DNA from: Theropithecus gelada
Taxonomy: Eukaryota > Chordata > Mammalia > Primates > Cercopithecidae
Length of the DNA stretch: 64,000 bases
NCBI RefSeq assembly: GCF_003255815.1
Contig: NC_037681.1
Coordinates: 79,982,514-80,046,513, forward strand
Direction: 5' to 3'
Made by a program: the position numbers and the translations under genes. The notes below the pieces were generated by a model, which saw only the letters and a list, made by a program, of their open reading frames with translations, was not told the origin of the DNA and did no database searches. Below are positions 1-10,222 of the stretch, one piece after another; the stretch's first letter is position 1; the number at the start of each line of letters is the position of its first letter.

Positions 1-890
1 GGAAAATGAAAGTATTTAAGAAAAGGTGAGTGATCAGCTGGGGTATCACCTGAGAAGTTGAGGAAGTCGGATGTGCACTGAGAACCCAAAGCTTGTCAGA
101 TTGTGCAATCTAAGGCCATTGGCAACCTAGAGATGGGGCCTGGGAGATGGATTTATAACTCATACATAGTTTAAATGCTCGAAAATGATAGAGGAATGTT
201 GTACAAAGTTTAAAAACAAACTTCTAAAATAATAAATAAACCTTAGAGGGATGACTTCTACCCCACCCTTCCCTGGTGACCCCCTATTCCTGATAAGAGA
301 ATGTCACATTCTTGTATGTAATGGGGCACAGAATTTAGGGCAGAATCATCTCTTTTTGTTACAGTGAGTCATCAATGGGAGCTAAAACCACCCATAAATC
401 AGAGGAGAGCTAATTCAAACAATTTAAAGAAATAGAAACATTAAGAACCTCATATTGGATTACTGAGTCAAATGCAAAGGCATAGCTGGGGGATTGGGGG
501 GAACCCTCAGTAGTCCACCCATGACTTGCCTGAAAGAAAACCATTTCTAAAAAATAATGGATTTGATTTTATTGTTTTTGATTTATACATTTTACTTTTT
601 TCTTCATCAAGTGAAATAAAATAACAGAGAAGCTACACTGCCTGTTTGGAATTTTGTAGGAAAACAGAGGAAAGAGATGTGGGTGCTTGTGGGACAAGGA
701 GTGGTGTGGGGCCGCTCCTTTACAGGGAATGATATTTCCCCTGCAATTGTCAAAATTTGATATAATTGCTCATTGGGAGAAAATCTAACCATCATCACCA
801 TGCTTTTTCTTTAGAGCCACCTATGTCTTATTGTATGTAGTTGTGGAATTGATGTATGGTAACATTCCTTTTTCTTTTTTAAGTACACCA
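1..890. other. Unique noncoding sequence
   Basis: AT-rich sequence with no recognisable repeat or gene. Short open frames on both strands lack any family resemblance. An A/G-rich stretch follows at about 891-928. Confidence 0.5.
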
Positions 891-928
891 TGAAGGAAAA
901 AGAAAAGAAAAGAAAAAAAAAAAAAGAA
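891..928. repeat. A-rich low-complexity tract
   Basis: A run of AAAAG/AAAGA units ending in about 14 consecutive A. It has no recognisable retroelement body on its left, so it may be simple low-complexity DNA. Confidence 0.6.
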
Positions 929-1331
929 TTCCATTGTGATAGTGAGGCAGCCAAGATTTAAAGGTTGTGCTGGACTTACAATTGAAATGCAAATCACTCC
1001 TTGCAAACAGCCTCCTGCTGAGGCCCAAATTTTTACAGATCAGGTTCTGCTGTCCTGACGAGGAATCATTGAACAGCATTTCCCAGGATTCACAAATTAG
1101 TTGCCGTCTAAGGTATCATTTTCTACGTTATAATTGTAACTTACCAGAGGAAACTTTGTCACAAAAGACAGTACCCTGTGCTTCCATTATTTTTCCAGCT
1201 GCACCGCCACTAAGGATTCTTTCACACACAATAAAAATACACACATCACGACCTCCCTCTCTGAAATATACACTCCTTGAATATAAACATTTTGAGAATA
1301 TTGGTGTGCTTTTCTTCCCCTTCTTTTTTAG

Positions 1332-1517
1332 ATGTGCAGGTGGTAAAATACTGGTTGCCATGAACTGCAGACAATAAATAAAAATTGCCAGCTTCTTATG
1401 GCTGCCTGATAGAAACGTGCCAGCCTGGAAAAGCCTGATTCTCCAGGCACAATCATTCTCTGGGCAAGACATCTGTCACTAATAAGGCCCATTTGCTGGG
1501 TGCTCTTGAATGTGCAG
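1332..1517 (+). other. Candidate noncoding exon (splice-site based)
   Basis: A strong pyrimidine tract (about 1308-1329) ends in AG at 1330-1331. After 186 bases comes CAG followed by GTAAGG (GT at 1518), a near-consensus donor. The interval lies in non-repetitive sequence. All three forward frames contain stop codons, so if it is transcribed it would be a noncoding exon. This is inference from splice motifs only; such pairs also occur by chance in 64 kb. Confidence 0.2.
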
Positions 1518-1863
1518 GTAAGGGTGGTCCAGTGCAGACGTGCTTAGTGGCCCCCAGAAATAGGAGACCCTTAAAACCCTGAAATGTTACCTTTCCTCTC
1601 CACATCAAAAAATGCTAATAATACTCTAAGAGGGGGCAGAATTATACACAGGACACGGAAAACCAACACACACAAAAAAGTTGAGAGTTTAAAAGCCGAA
1701 GGTGAGAGATGAAAACAATTCCAAGAAGTAGGGCTGTACTGTGGGAGAATCAGTAGCTAGTACTCTTACACTTGGTCTTGTCATTGACCCTTGTTAGCTG
1801 AGTTATCTTGGCAAATCCCAGAAATGTCCGTGGACATCACTGTCACATACAAATGTTCTGGAT

Positions 1864-2625
1864 CAGAATTGCTCAAAGAGAGGTCTGAGAATCACCTGTC
1901 CCAGGAGTACACAGAGAATTTGCTCTGAAAAAAGGTTCAAGGGATTCATCTCCAGAGATTCTGATTTATTATATCTGGGATAGGCTCCAGGAATTTATAA
2001 TTTTAACAAGTTCCCCAGATAATTTTTAATAGATTTTATTTTTTAGAGCATTTTTAGGTTCACAGCAAATTTGAACAGAAGGCACGGAAATTTTCCATAG
2101 TCTCCCTGCCCCTACACATGCATGGCCTCTGCTATTATCAACATCCCCCCCAGAGTGATATGTTTGTTCCAATTGATGAACCTACATAAACACATTATCC
2201 CCCAAGTCCATAGTTTATATTAGGGTTCACTCCTGACACTCTATTTTCTATGGATTTGGACAAATTTATAAAGATGTGCATCCGCTATTCTAGTATCACA
2301 CAGAATAGTTTCACTGCACCAAAGATGCTCTGTCCCCCTCCTATTCTCCCTTCCTCTCCGCTAGCCCCTGAAAACTATGGATCTTTTTACTACCTTCCAT
2401 AATTTTGCCTTTTCAGAATGTCACACAGTTAGAATCACACAGTGTAGACTTTTCAGACTGGCTTCTTTCACTTGTTAGTATGCATTTAAGTGTCCTCCAA
2501 ACCTTTTCATGGTTTAAGAGCTCATTTCTTTTTAGCCATGAATAATAGTCCATTGTCTGGATGTACCACAGTTTATTTATCCAGCTCCAGAAGACATTAA
2601 TGCACACTAAATTTGAGAAGAACTG
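1864..2625 (+). mobile_element. hAT-Charlie-type MITE, split by an L1 insertion
   Basis: The left terminal inverted repeat CAGAATTGCTCAAA (1864-1877) pairs with TTTGAGAAGAACTG (2612-2625). The body resembles the MER1/MER20 group: an agattctgattt core, then ttttaacaagttccccag. The element runs 1864 to about 2022, is interrupted by an antisense L1M 3' end, and resumes around 2590 with aatgcacactaaatttgag. The 8-bp flanks are too decayed to confirm as a target duplication. The exact subfamily is uncertain. Confidence 0.6.
2023..2588 (-). mobile_element. L1M-type LINE 3' end (antisense), 5' truncated
   Basis: The sequence matches, in antisense, the 3'UTR common to mammalian-wide L1M elements: a T-rich start, then ttttaggttcacagcaaa, a gatgaacctacat block, a ctttttac block, a cagaatgtcacacagtt block and catgaataatagtccattgtctggatgtaccac. 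It sits inside a hAT MITE, so it is younger than that element. ccccagataat (left) and ctccagaagac (right) may be a decayed target duplication. Confidence 0.75.
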
Positions 2626-2730
2626 CAGTAGATGAACTCTGAAATTCCTTCCAGTATTCAGGCTTGATAAAGTCATAGGTTAGTCGAGCATACGCACCAT
2701 GAAGACTGAACCCCTTAATCAGAAATCTAT

Positions 2731-2739
2731 GTGTCTGTA

Positions 2740-2835
<96 letters not shown>

Positions 2836-2884
2836 CACCCACCCATTCATCCATCTGTCCATCCGTCTATCTATCAATCTATCT
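2731..2884 (+). repeat. (ATCT)n tetranucleotide microsatellite
   Basis: A GTCT/GTAT lead-in (2731-2760) is followed by about 18.5 uninterrupted ATCT units (2761-2834), then degenerate CATC/CCAC/TATC units to 2884. Frames through it translate to repeated Ser-Ile-Tyr-Leu and are not genes. The uninterrupted core is long enough to be length-polymorphic. Confidence 0.95.
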
Positions 2885-3174
2885 AAAGAGAAATAGAAGG
2901 CAAAAAGCTCGCTCCAGAAGAGGTTACTAGCTACATCTAGAGAGAAGCCACTAGAGGTCAATTCAGTCAAGTATGTGCTAAGAACATGATCAAATCCCAG
3001 AGATCACTTTCCACATCCTACTGGTAGATGAAAAGAGATGATTCTTACAACAGCAGTCTTCCTCCTGCCAGAGCAGGAGAGACTCCTGAGGAAGAAAGAG
3101 GGGTCCGGGGAGAAGTACAGTCCTACCTCCAGTCCCTGCGGTTTGGAGAGGAGGAGAAAAACTGAGGAATGAGG

Positions 3175-3285
3175 TTCCTACTCTTCTCCCAATATATGTT
3201 TTTGCCTTCAGTTTCATTACGGAAACTGCGGTTCAGTTTCTGTGATGAAATTGGAGGCAAAAACATATTGGGAGAAGAGTAGGAA
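3175..3285 (+). other. Near-perfect 111-bp hairpin (inverted repeat)
   Basis: The left arm 3175-3228 pairs with 3234-3285 around a 5-base loop (cggtt). I count four mismatches and one 2-base indel (tatat against tat), so about 90 percent of a 54-bp stem is paired. Complementarity stops abruptly outside 3175 and 3285. It does not match MADE1 or another MITE I recognise, and no 2-bp or 8-bp target duplication is evident. It could be a template-switch palindrome or an unnamed MITE. Either strand, if transcribed, would fold into a pre-miRNA-sized stem-loop. Confidence 0.85.
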
Positions 3286-3406
3286 TTAAAGATTGAAGAA
3301 AAGGGGTTTTGGGGTTATTACTGAAGGCAGTGCATGTGAAATCTGTGCAAAGTGAAGAAAAAGTTGTGGTGAGTTAAGCGCTTGAGTCCCAACTGTGGTG
3401 ATAGCA

Positions 3407-3730
3407 TGCTATGGTCTTAACGACCCCCCAATTCATAGGTTGAGACCTAATCGCCAATGCAACAATATTAAGAGGGGGGACCTTTCTTGGGTGATTAGAT
3501 CACCAACATGAAGCCCTCATGAATGGAATGAGTGCTCTGATAAAAAAGGTGTGAGGAAGCTTGTTTGACCTTTCCACCATGTGAGAGAAAAGGAACCATC
3601 TGTGAAGAATTGGCCCTCATCAGGCACCACCTTTACTAGCACCTTGATCTTGGGCTTCCCAGCCTGCAGAACTGCAAGAAATAAATTTCTGTTGTTTGTC
3701 AGTAATTTTGTTTAGCAACAGACTAAGATA
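3407..3730 (+). mobile_element. MLT1-type MaLR solo LTR
   Basis: It resembles MLT1 LTRs along its length: the opening atggtcttaacgaccccc, attcataggttgagacctaatc, gtgattagatca, ccctcatgaatgg, the ccatgtgag block, accttgatcttgggcttcccagcctgcagaactg, and the polyadenylation region aagaaataaatttctgttgttt. No internal retroviral sequence follows, so it is a solo LTR. A 5-bp target duplication is not clear. Confidence 0.75.
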
Positions 3731-4576
3731 GAACCTTTGGAATTTCATTAATGCTAATCAGCTGAATTGTGAGATTGTTTATATCAACATTACATTCTAT
3801 GAAAACTAGGGAAACTGGATATTTCTTTACATCTTCATTGATTACATATCATTTTTATGCATGATGAATTGTTGATTAATGTACTTAGTTTATATGTTTT
3901 CTTATATTTTCTTCTTTAATTTCTTTGACCATTTCATGTGCTGAATAAAGTAACCCTTCATTCTATGTGCTGCAAATAGTTTATTTTATTGTGTTTATTT
4001 TTAAAATGTGCATGTTTCATTTGTATTTACCTAAATCACTGAACTTCTTTTTTATATTTTCTTCCATTTCCATCAACCTTATTGAAGAAAGTCAAATATT
4101 TCTAGGATTTTTCATTTTTTTTTTGCCTTAATTTTTGGTTCATCTGATATTTTTCTTTTGTGGTGCCAATCTTTATCTTTTTGTCCTCCAAATGGCTAAG
4201 GAATTGTACAGACAACTCTCAATTATTCACAAGTTAGGGAGATTGGCATAACATGCTTGGTTATAGTACTATTAATTCCCCCAATGAGTACAGAAAATTC
4301 TCTGTTTTCCTTCTGTAAAGCTTTCACTTCAATAAACTCTTGACCCAAACCATCAGCTTGCAATAATAACACTTATCTTCTTTGCAAAAAGATAAAACTG
4401 GTTCCATTGGTTGACTGTGCTTTACTGGGTCTTAGTCTTTCCACCCATGATATAAGACATGTTTTAGGGGATTCTCAAAGACTATCTCAACTTTGAAATT
4501 GTGTTATTCTTATGAGCACAGTTGACATCCATCACTGTATTAACTAGAAACATAAACCAAACTGCCTTCCTGAGAG
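3731..4576. other. AT-rich sequence, nothing recognised
   Basis: T-rich noncoding DNA. I see no gene and no repeat I can name with confidence. Confidence 0.4.
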
Positions 4577-4746
4577 CAGGGGTCAACACGGCAGCCCTCG
4601 GGCCATATGTGACCAGTAGCCAGTTTTATAAGGCCCTTGAGCTAGTTTTTACATTTTTAAAGAGTTGCTACAACAGCAACAATAATATTTCATAGAGATC
4701 CAGAGATCATATGGGGCCCTTTAGAGAATCATCTTATTGACCCCTG
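4577..4746 (+). mobile_element. hAT-type MITE with clear 10-bp TIRs
   Basis: Perfect terminal inverted repeats CAGGGGTCAA (4577-4586) and TTGACCCCTG (4737-4746) enclose 170 bp. The interior retains gcagccctcgggcc and a tttttacatttttaaagagttg block, typical of the hAT family whose consensus opens with a gcaaactacggcccgcgggcc-like segment. Flanks cctgagag and ctttaggg may be a decayed 8-bp target duplication. Confidence 0.7.
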
Positions 4747-4764
4747 CTTTAGGGTCAGCAGTTA

Positions 4765-5225
4765 TGTCTTTTGTTATCACCAGGACCTCTTCAAAAGTAC
4801 CATTGGCAGAGAAGGGTATGTGTGCCATGCTCCCTTTTCTTCCTGGTCACAGAATTAGAACCTATTTCCCAGCATCACTTGCAATTAGGGCAGGCCACTG
4901 GCTGAACCTTGCAGAATGGGATGTGGGCTGATGTGAGGAATGCCACATCTAGACCTCTACTAAACCTATGCCCTTCTGGAGATGCATCACACTCCCTCTT
5001 TTTCCTGCAAGCCTGTTGTATACAGAAAATTCAGCAGAAGAAACTAGTATTTTAGAAGATGATGGAGACATAAGGTAGAAGGAATGTGAGTCCCTGACTG
5101 ACTTCATGGTAGGTTATACACTGACAAAGAACATCCCATCTGACTCAAATATAAGCTCATGTTGGTAGAGACACTGAAATGTGGCCATTAATTACAACAG
5201 CTGCTAGTATTTAGCCCAGATAATC
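4765..5225 (+). mobile_element. Ancient MLT1-type LTR remnant
   Basis: Diverged similarity to the older MLT1 LTRs: cccagcatcacttgcaattagggcaggcc, ggctgaacc..gcagaatgggatgtg, and a 3' end ttacaacagctgctagtatttagcccagataat resembling the family terminus. Boundaries are approximate and the assignment is from memory of the family. Confidence 0.4.
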
Positions 5226-5844
5226 TTCCCACCACAGCTCAGCTACTGTGTTACTTCTGTTTGCTTCCAGCTTGGAAACCAGAACACCAATACTGTTAAA
5301 AACAAAATTGTGACACTAAGGACTAGTCAGCGTCTGAGTGAACGAGTCTATTACATTAATTAAGAACCGAGATTTGGGGAGATGAAAGACTTTTGTCGAT
5401 TTCCAGTTAGTTTGAGACCATTTTTTTCTGAGAGATAATTTTGATTAAAGAGTGATCTTCAAACAAGTAGAGTGTCAGGCTGTCATCATTATCTGTATTG
5501 AGTTTCCCTTCTTCCTACCTTAGGGCTGGTGCTAATCACAGGTGAATGGCTTAAAGTGAGTATAAGTACATTGTAACTAACCACTCACAAGGTTTAGTTC
5601 TAAAGCGATATGAAGAAAAACTCTGTTTGAAGATATTCATATTGTCTGGGAAGGTCACAGAAATAATTCTAGTAAGTTTCTAAAACAGAGTGCCTCCATT
5701 ACAGTATGGGAAATATTATATCCAGAATATTTGTACATCACAACAACAACAAATAGGTGTTGACTAGTAAAGCGAAATTGTCCTGTTTGGATGAATTAAA
5801 GAGAATGAAGGAAGTTAGCCATCCTAGTTTTGAATTCTTGCTGC
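5226..5844. other. Unique noncoding sequence
   Basis: No gene or named repeat seen. There are short purine-rich and AT-rich stretches only. Confidence 0.4.
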
Positions 5845-6025
5845 CCCCTTTAGTAACTGTGTGCTTTTTTATGCACACAATCTCTCTGTTCCTCTGTTTC
5901 CTCACTTGTAAATAGAGAAAAAGTATAATAATGATATCTACCACATAGGGTTGCAGTAAGGATTAAATATATTATTATCTTTAGTTTAAAACAGTGCAGG
6001 CACATGTAAATGTTCATTTATCCTT
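5845..6025 (+). mobile_element. MIR SINE
   Basis: The core and 3' portion of MIR are recognisable: tctctctgttcctctgtttcctcacttgtaaa, then ataatgatatctaccacatagggttgcagtaaggattaaa, then aacagtgcaggcaca. The tRNA-like head is decayed. Confidence 0.75.
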
Positions 6026-7717
6026 ATTATTGCATGGATGCAAAATAAAGGAATTACTTCTATGTGTGAGATCGAATGTCACACTTTGAAAATCTCCATT
6101 TCCTTTCAGTCATGCATTTCTGTGAACACCTCCCTAGTATTTCACTTTTGTTTAAATTATCCAGGAATTTGTTCCAAGCCAAATTTTGAGATTAGGCTTG
6201 AGTTATAGTTATAGTTGTAATAAGCGGACAGGAAGTGAAGGATATTCCACTTAGATGTAATAACAGGAGAAAGACATAGAAGTCGGAAAGTGGGGTGTGC
6301 TTGGTTAGATTAGTTTTGGTGGCTATCTTTATAGTACAGTATATTTTTCTGGTGGTCCGACGTTCTAAAAACGAGATTTAGAGACCAAACATACAAACAA
6401 ACAAAAATCCAATTATTTTTGTCTTATCTGAAGAAAAGAAGAAAGTAGTCTTTCTTTCAAAATGCCGTAAACCCTAGATACCTTTAAGACTTCTTTACAT
6501 TTTGAATTGGAAGAAAAGAAGGAAATTCATGATCAAAAGAAAAAAGTCTAGTTTGAAGAAAATCTTTAAGTTGCAACTGGATATACATTATTTAATTGCT
6601 TGCAAATGAACAACATTTGGCAGTTTGGATTATCTTGAGAATCTGGGTCTTTGCACATTTTTTAAAAATAAGGGTATCTGTTTTTCCTTTGCTAAAATTT
6701 ATAGTTGCTCGGAGAGCAGTATGAGGAACTCTATTCTTATTCAGTGCATTTTGAAGGGCTTGCTTCGTTTTCCTTAAGGAGAGGGAGATACTTTTTTTTT
6801 TTTTTTTGTCAGAAGGCTCGAAGTCACCTTGTTTTCAGTCTCTTAAACAAGTGATAGTTTATCATGAAGAAAAATATATTCAGATACCATATGCAATATG
6901 AACATACTAGTTCCTACTATTAATTCATTATTCTTAGTCCATGCTGCATGCTTCATAGCCTAACATAGTGAAATGAAAGAAATTTTATATATTTTAGTTC
7001 TGTCCCTCTACTGGCAGTGGGAGTAAATCCCAAAGTATTTCAGCAGGTGCTATTAATATGCAAATAACAGAGAATACACTATTTCTAATAGACCTCCCAA
7101 CTGCATGGGAGGCATCGCTGTTGCAGCAAATTAGCTTTCTGTAATTTGCATGCTTTTCACAACCTCCTGGGATTATATTTTAGATCAGAGACAATAAACG
7201 CATATGCAGTTAGCTTAAAATGTAACTAATTTTAGACTTTGAAACAATTTTAACCTAACTTCTTTGTGGTTAAACAGTTATTTGCAAAGAAACTTTTATA
7301 ACAGTCTATAATTTTCATAGTGTTGATTTGCCATGAATGGCCCCATTTCTCTAGCGTAAAAACAAATGTGGGAACAGACCAGGTGTATGCATTTCCCAAT
7401 TGACTGAAAAGACACAAGAGAGTGGTGAACTAGAAGCCTGAAGTATGGATTGTTTGGGCAATTCCAAATGAGAGTATTAAATTAAGAGAGAATATGAAAT
7501 CGGCCCAAATTGAGTAATCAGCCATAATAGTTTATGGCCAGAGGAACAAGCCGTAACGATGAAGCCTATTTAGTCCACCCATGAACCTCACACTGTCTAT
7601 ATGTCTAAATACATTAATCAAAATCTCAATAAACCAATAAATATTAAATTAACTGATTTTAGTGATGCCAACCTGTATCTTACAAATAATGTATTACTGG
7701 AAATTTTAACCCATGTT
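6026..7717. other. Unique noncoding sequence with two octamer motifs
   Basis: No gene or named repeat seen. A 16-base T tract lies at 6792-6807. Consensus POU octamers occur as ATGCAAAT (7058-7065) and ATTTGCAT (7144-7151), in opposite orientation about 80 bp apart. Confidence 0.4.
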
Positions 7718-7762
7718 CCAACACCCCTTCATGCTAAAAACTCTCAACAAACTAGGTATTGA

Positions 7763-8029
7763 ATGTATCTCAAAATAATAAGAGTTATTTATGACATACC
7801 CACAGCCAATATCATACTGAATGGACAAAAGCTGGAAGCATTCCCTTTGAAAACTGTCAGAAGACAAGGATGCCCTCTCTCACCACTCCTATTCAACGTA
7901 GTATTGGAAGTTCTGGCCAGGGCAATCACACAAAATAAAGAAATAAAGGGTATGCAAACAGGAGGAGAGGCAGTCAAATTGTCTCTGTTTGCAGATGACA
8001 TGATTTTATATTTAGAAAATCCCATCATC
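7763..8029 (+). pseudogene. L1 ORF2 reverse transcriptase fragment
   Basis: This frame encodes part of the L1 reverse transcriptase palm. The QGCPLSPLLFN block is followed by the catalytic FADDM box (the non-LTR equivalent of YADD, supplying two active-site Asp). It then reads into the inserted Alu, giving an Alu-encoded tail (QWLTPVIPALWEA) up to a stop at about 8095. The upstream endonuclease and N-terminal RT are missing because the element is 5' truncated. It cannot produce active ORF2p and is a relic, not a host gene. Confidence 0.85.
8014..8026 (+). repeat. Alu target-site duplication (left copy)
   Basis: agaaaatcccatc at 8014-8026 is matched after the Alu by agaaaaccccatt at 8321-8333, with two differences. 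The right copy keeps the expected L1 sequence. Confidence 0.8.
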
Positions 8030-8320
8030 GGCCGGGCACAGTGGCTCACGCCTGTAATTCCAGCACTTTGGGAAGCCAAGGTGGGTGGATCATGAGGTCC
8101 AGAGATTGACATCACCCAGGGCAAAATGGTGAAACCCTGTCTCTACTAAAAATACAAAAATTAGTTGGGCATGGTGGCATGCACCTGTAGTCCCAGCTAC
8201 TAGGAAGGTTGAGAAAGGAGAGTCGCTTGAACCCGGAAGGTGGAGGTTGCAGTGAGCTGAGATCATGCCACTGCACTCCAGCCTGGTGACAGAGTAAAAC
8301 TCTGTCTCAAAAATAAAAAA
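8030..8320 (+). mobile_element. AluS-type SINE inserted in L1PA
   Basis: A full-length dimeric Alu from ggccgggcacagtggctc to a mixed A-rich tail (aaaaataaaaaaa). It has the A-box and B-box regions, the middle ctaaaaatacaaaaatta and the right-arm ccactgcactccagcc. Many CpG-to-TpG/CpA changes indicate an AluS-age copy. It splits the L1 RT just after the FADD box. Confidence 0.95.
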
Positions 8321-8397
8321 AGAAAACCCCATTGTCTCAACCCAAAATCTCCTTAAGCTGATAAGCAACTTCAGCAAAGTCTCAGGATACAAAATCA

Positions 8398-9884
8398 ATG
8401 TGCAAAAATCACAAGCATCCCTATACACCAATAATAGAGAGCCAAATCATAAGTGAACTCCCATTCACAATTGCTACAAAGACAATAAAATACCTAGGGA
8501 TACAACTTGCAAGGTATGTGAAGGACCTGTTCAAGGAGAACTACAAACCACTGCTCAAGGAAATAAGAGAGAACACAAACAAAAGGAAAACATCCCATGG
8601 TCATGGATAGGAAGAATCAATATCATGAAAATGGTCATACTACCCAAAGTAATTTGAATATTTAATGCTATCCCTATTAAGCTACCAATGACTTTCTTCA
8701 CAGAATTAGAAAAAACTACTTTAAATTTCATATGGAACCATAAAAGAGCCCATATAGCCAAGACAATCTTAAGCAAAAAGAACAAAGCTGGAAGTATCAT
8801 GCTACCTATCTTTAAACTACACTACAAGGCTACAATAACCAAAACAGCATGGTACTGGTACCAAAACAGATATATAGATCAATGGAACAGAACAGAGCCC
8901 TCAGAAATAATGCCACACACCTACGACCATCTGATCTTTGACAATCCTGACAACAAGCAATGGGGAAAGGATTCCTTATTTAATAAATGATGTTGGAAAA
9001 ACTGACTAGCCATATGCATAAAACTGAAACTGGATGCCTTCTTTACACCATATACAAAATTAACTCAAGATGGATTAAAGACTTAAATGTAAGACCTAAA
9101 ACCATAAAAGCACTAGAAGAAAAACTAGCCAATACCTCAAGACATAGGCATGGGCAAAAATCATGACTAAAACACCAAAAGTAATGACAACAAAAGCCAA
9201 AATTGACAAATGTAATCTAATTAAACTAAAGAGCTTCTGCACAGCAAAAGAAACTATCATCAGAGTGAACAGGCAACCTACAGAACGAGAGAAAATTTTT
9301 GCAAGCTACTCATCTGACAAAGGGCTAATATCCAGAATCTACAAAGAACTTAAACAAATTTACAAGAAAAAAACAACCCTATCAAAAAGTGGGTGAAGGA
9401 TATGAGCAGGTACTTCTCAAAGAAAGACCTTTATGCAGCCAACGAACGTATGAAAAAAAGTTCATCATCACTGGTCATTAGAGAAATGCAGATCAAAACC
9501 ACAAGGAGATACCATCTCACACCAGTTAGAATGGCGACCATTAAAAAGCCAGGAAACAACAGATGCTAGAGAGGATGTGGAGAAATAAGAACGCTTTTAC
9601 ATTGTTGGTGGGAGTGTAAATTAGTTCAACCATTGTGGAAGACAGTGTGGCAATTCCTCAAGGATCTAGAACCAGAAATACCATTTGATCCGGCAATTCC
9701 ATTACTGGGTATATACCCAAAGGATTATAAATCATTCGACTGTAAGTACACATGCACATGTATGTTTATTGCAGCACTGTTCACTATAGCAAAGACTTGG
9801 GAGCCAACCCAAATTCCCATCAACGATAGTCTGGATAAAGAAAATATGGCACATATACACCATGGAATACTATGCAGCCATTAA
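8398..9884 (+). pseudogene. L1 ORF2 C-terminal fragments, multiply frameshifted
   Basis: Broken frames at 8398-8610, 8688-8990, 9163-9396 and 9633-9884 translate to successive C-terminal segments of L1 ORF2p. Recognisable pieces include a KTIKYLGIQLAR-like RT thumb segment, FFTELEKTTLNFIWNHKR, a KSFCTAKETI-like segment, and the WQFLKDLEPEIPFDPAIPLLG terminus. Frames change between pieces, so the reading frame has several indels. It is a dead retrotransposon ORF. Confidence 0.85.
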
Positions 9885-10222
9885 AAAGGATGAGTTCATG
9901 TCCTTTGCAGGGCCATGGATGAAGCTGGAAACCATCATTCTTGGCAAACTAACACAGGAACAGAAAACCAAACACCACATGTTCTCACTCATAAGTGGGA
10001 GTTGAACAATGAGAACCCATGGACACAGTGAGGGGAGCATCACACACTGGGGCCTGTTGGGGGATGAGGGGCTAGGGAAAAGATAGCATTAGGAGAAATA
10101 CCTAATGTAGATGATGGGTTGATGGGTGCAGCAAACCACCATGGCATATGTATACCTATGTAATAAACCCGCCTGTTCTACACATGTATCTCAGAACTGA
10201 AAGTATAATTTAAAAAAAAATA

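Larger units (their letters stand above)
7718..10222 (+). mobile_element. 5'-truncated L1PA element (ORF2 3' half plus 3'UTR)
   Basis: It starts inside ORF2 just upstream of ccttcatgctaaaaactctcaa and runs through the reverse transcriptase core, the C-terminal part and the primate L1 3'UTR (gggcctgttgggggatgagg, cctaatgtagatgatgg, a gttctacacatgtatctcagaac terminus) to a short A tail at about 10214-10221. An Alu interrupts it at 8030-8320. The 3' end suggests an older L1PA subfamily (roughly L1PA7-13). I could not identify a target-site duplication. Confidence 0.9.

Noticed and set aside
967..1472. Overlapping 136-codon plus and 114-codon minus frames
   Set aside because: No family resemblance. 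They oppose each other over the same bases and are explained by chance in moderately GC sequence.
2761..2834. CRISPR-like regular repeats
   Set aside because: A 4-base tandem unit with no spacers in a primate genome is a microsatellite.
2699..2930. Frames encoding Tyr-Leu-Ser-Ile repeats
   Set aside because: They are direct translations of the ATCT microsatellite.
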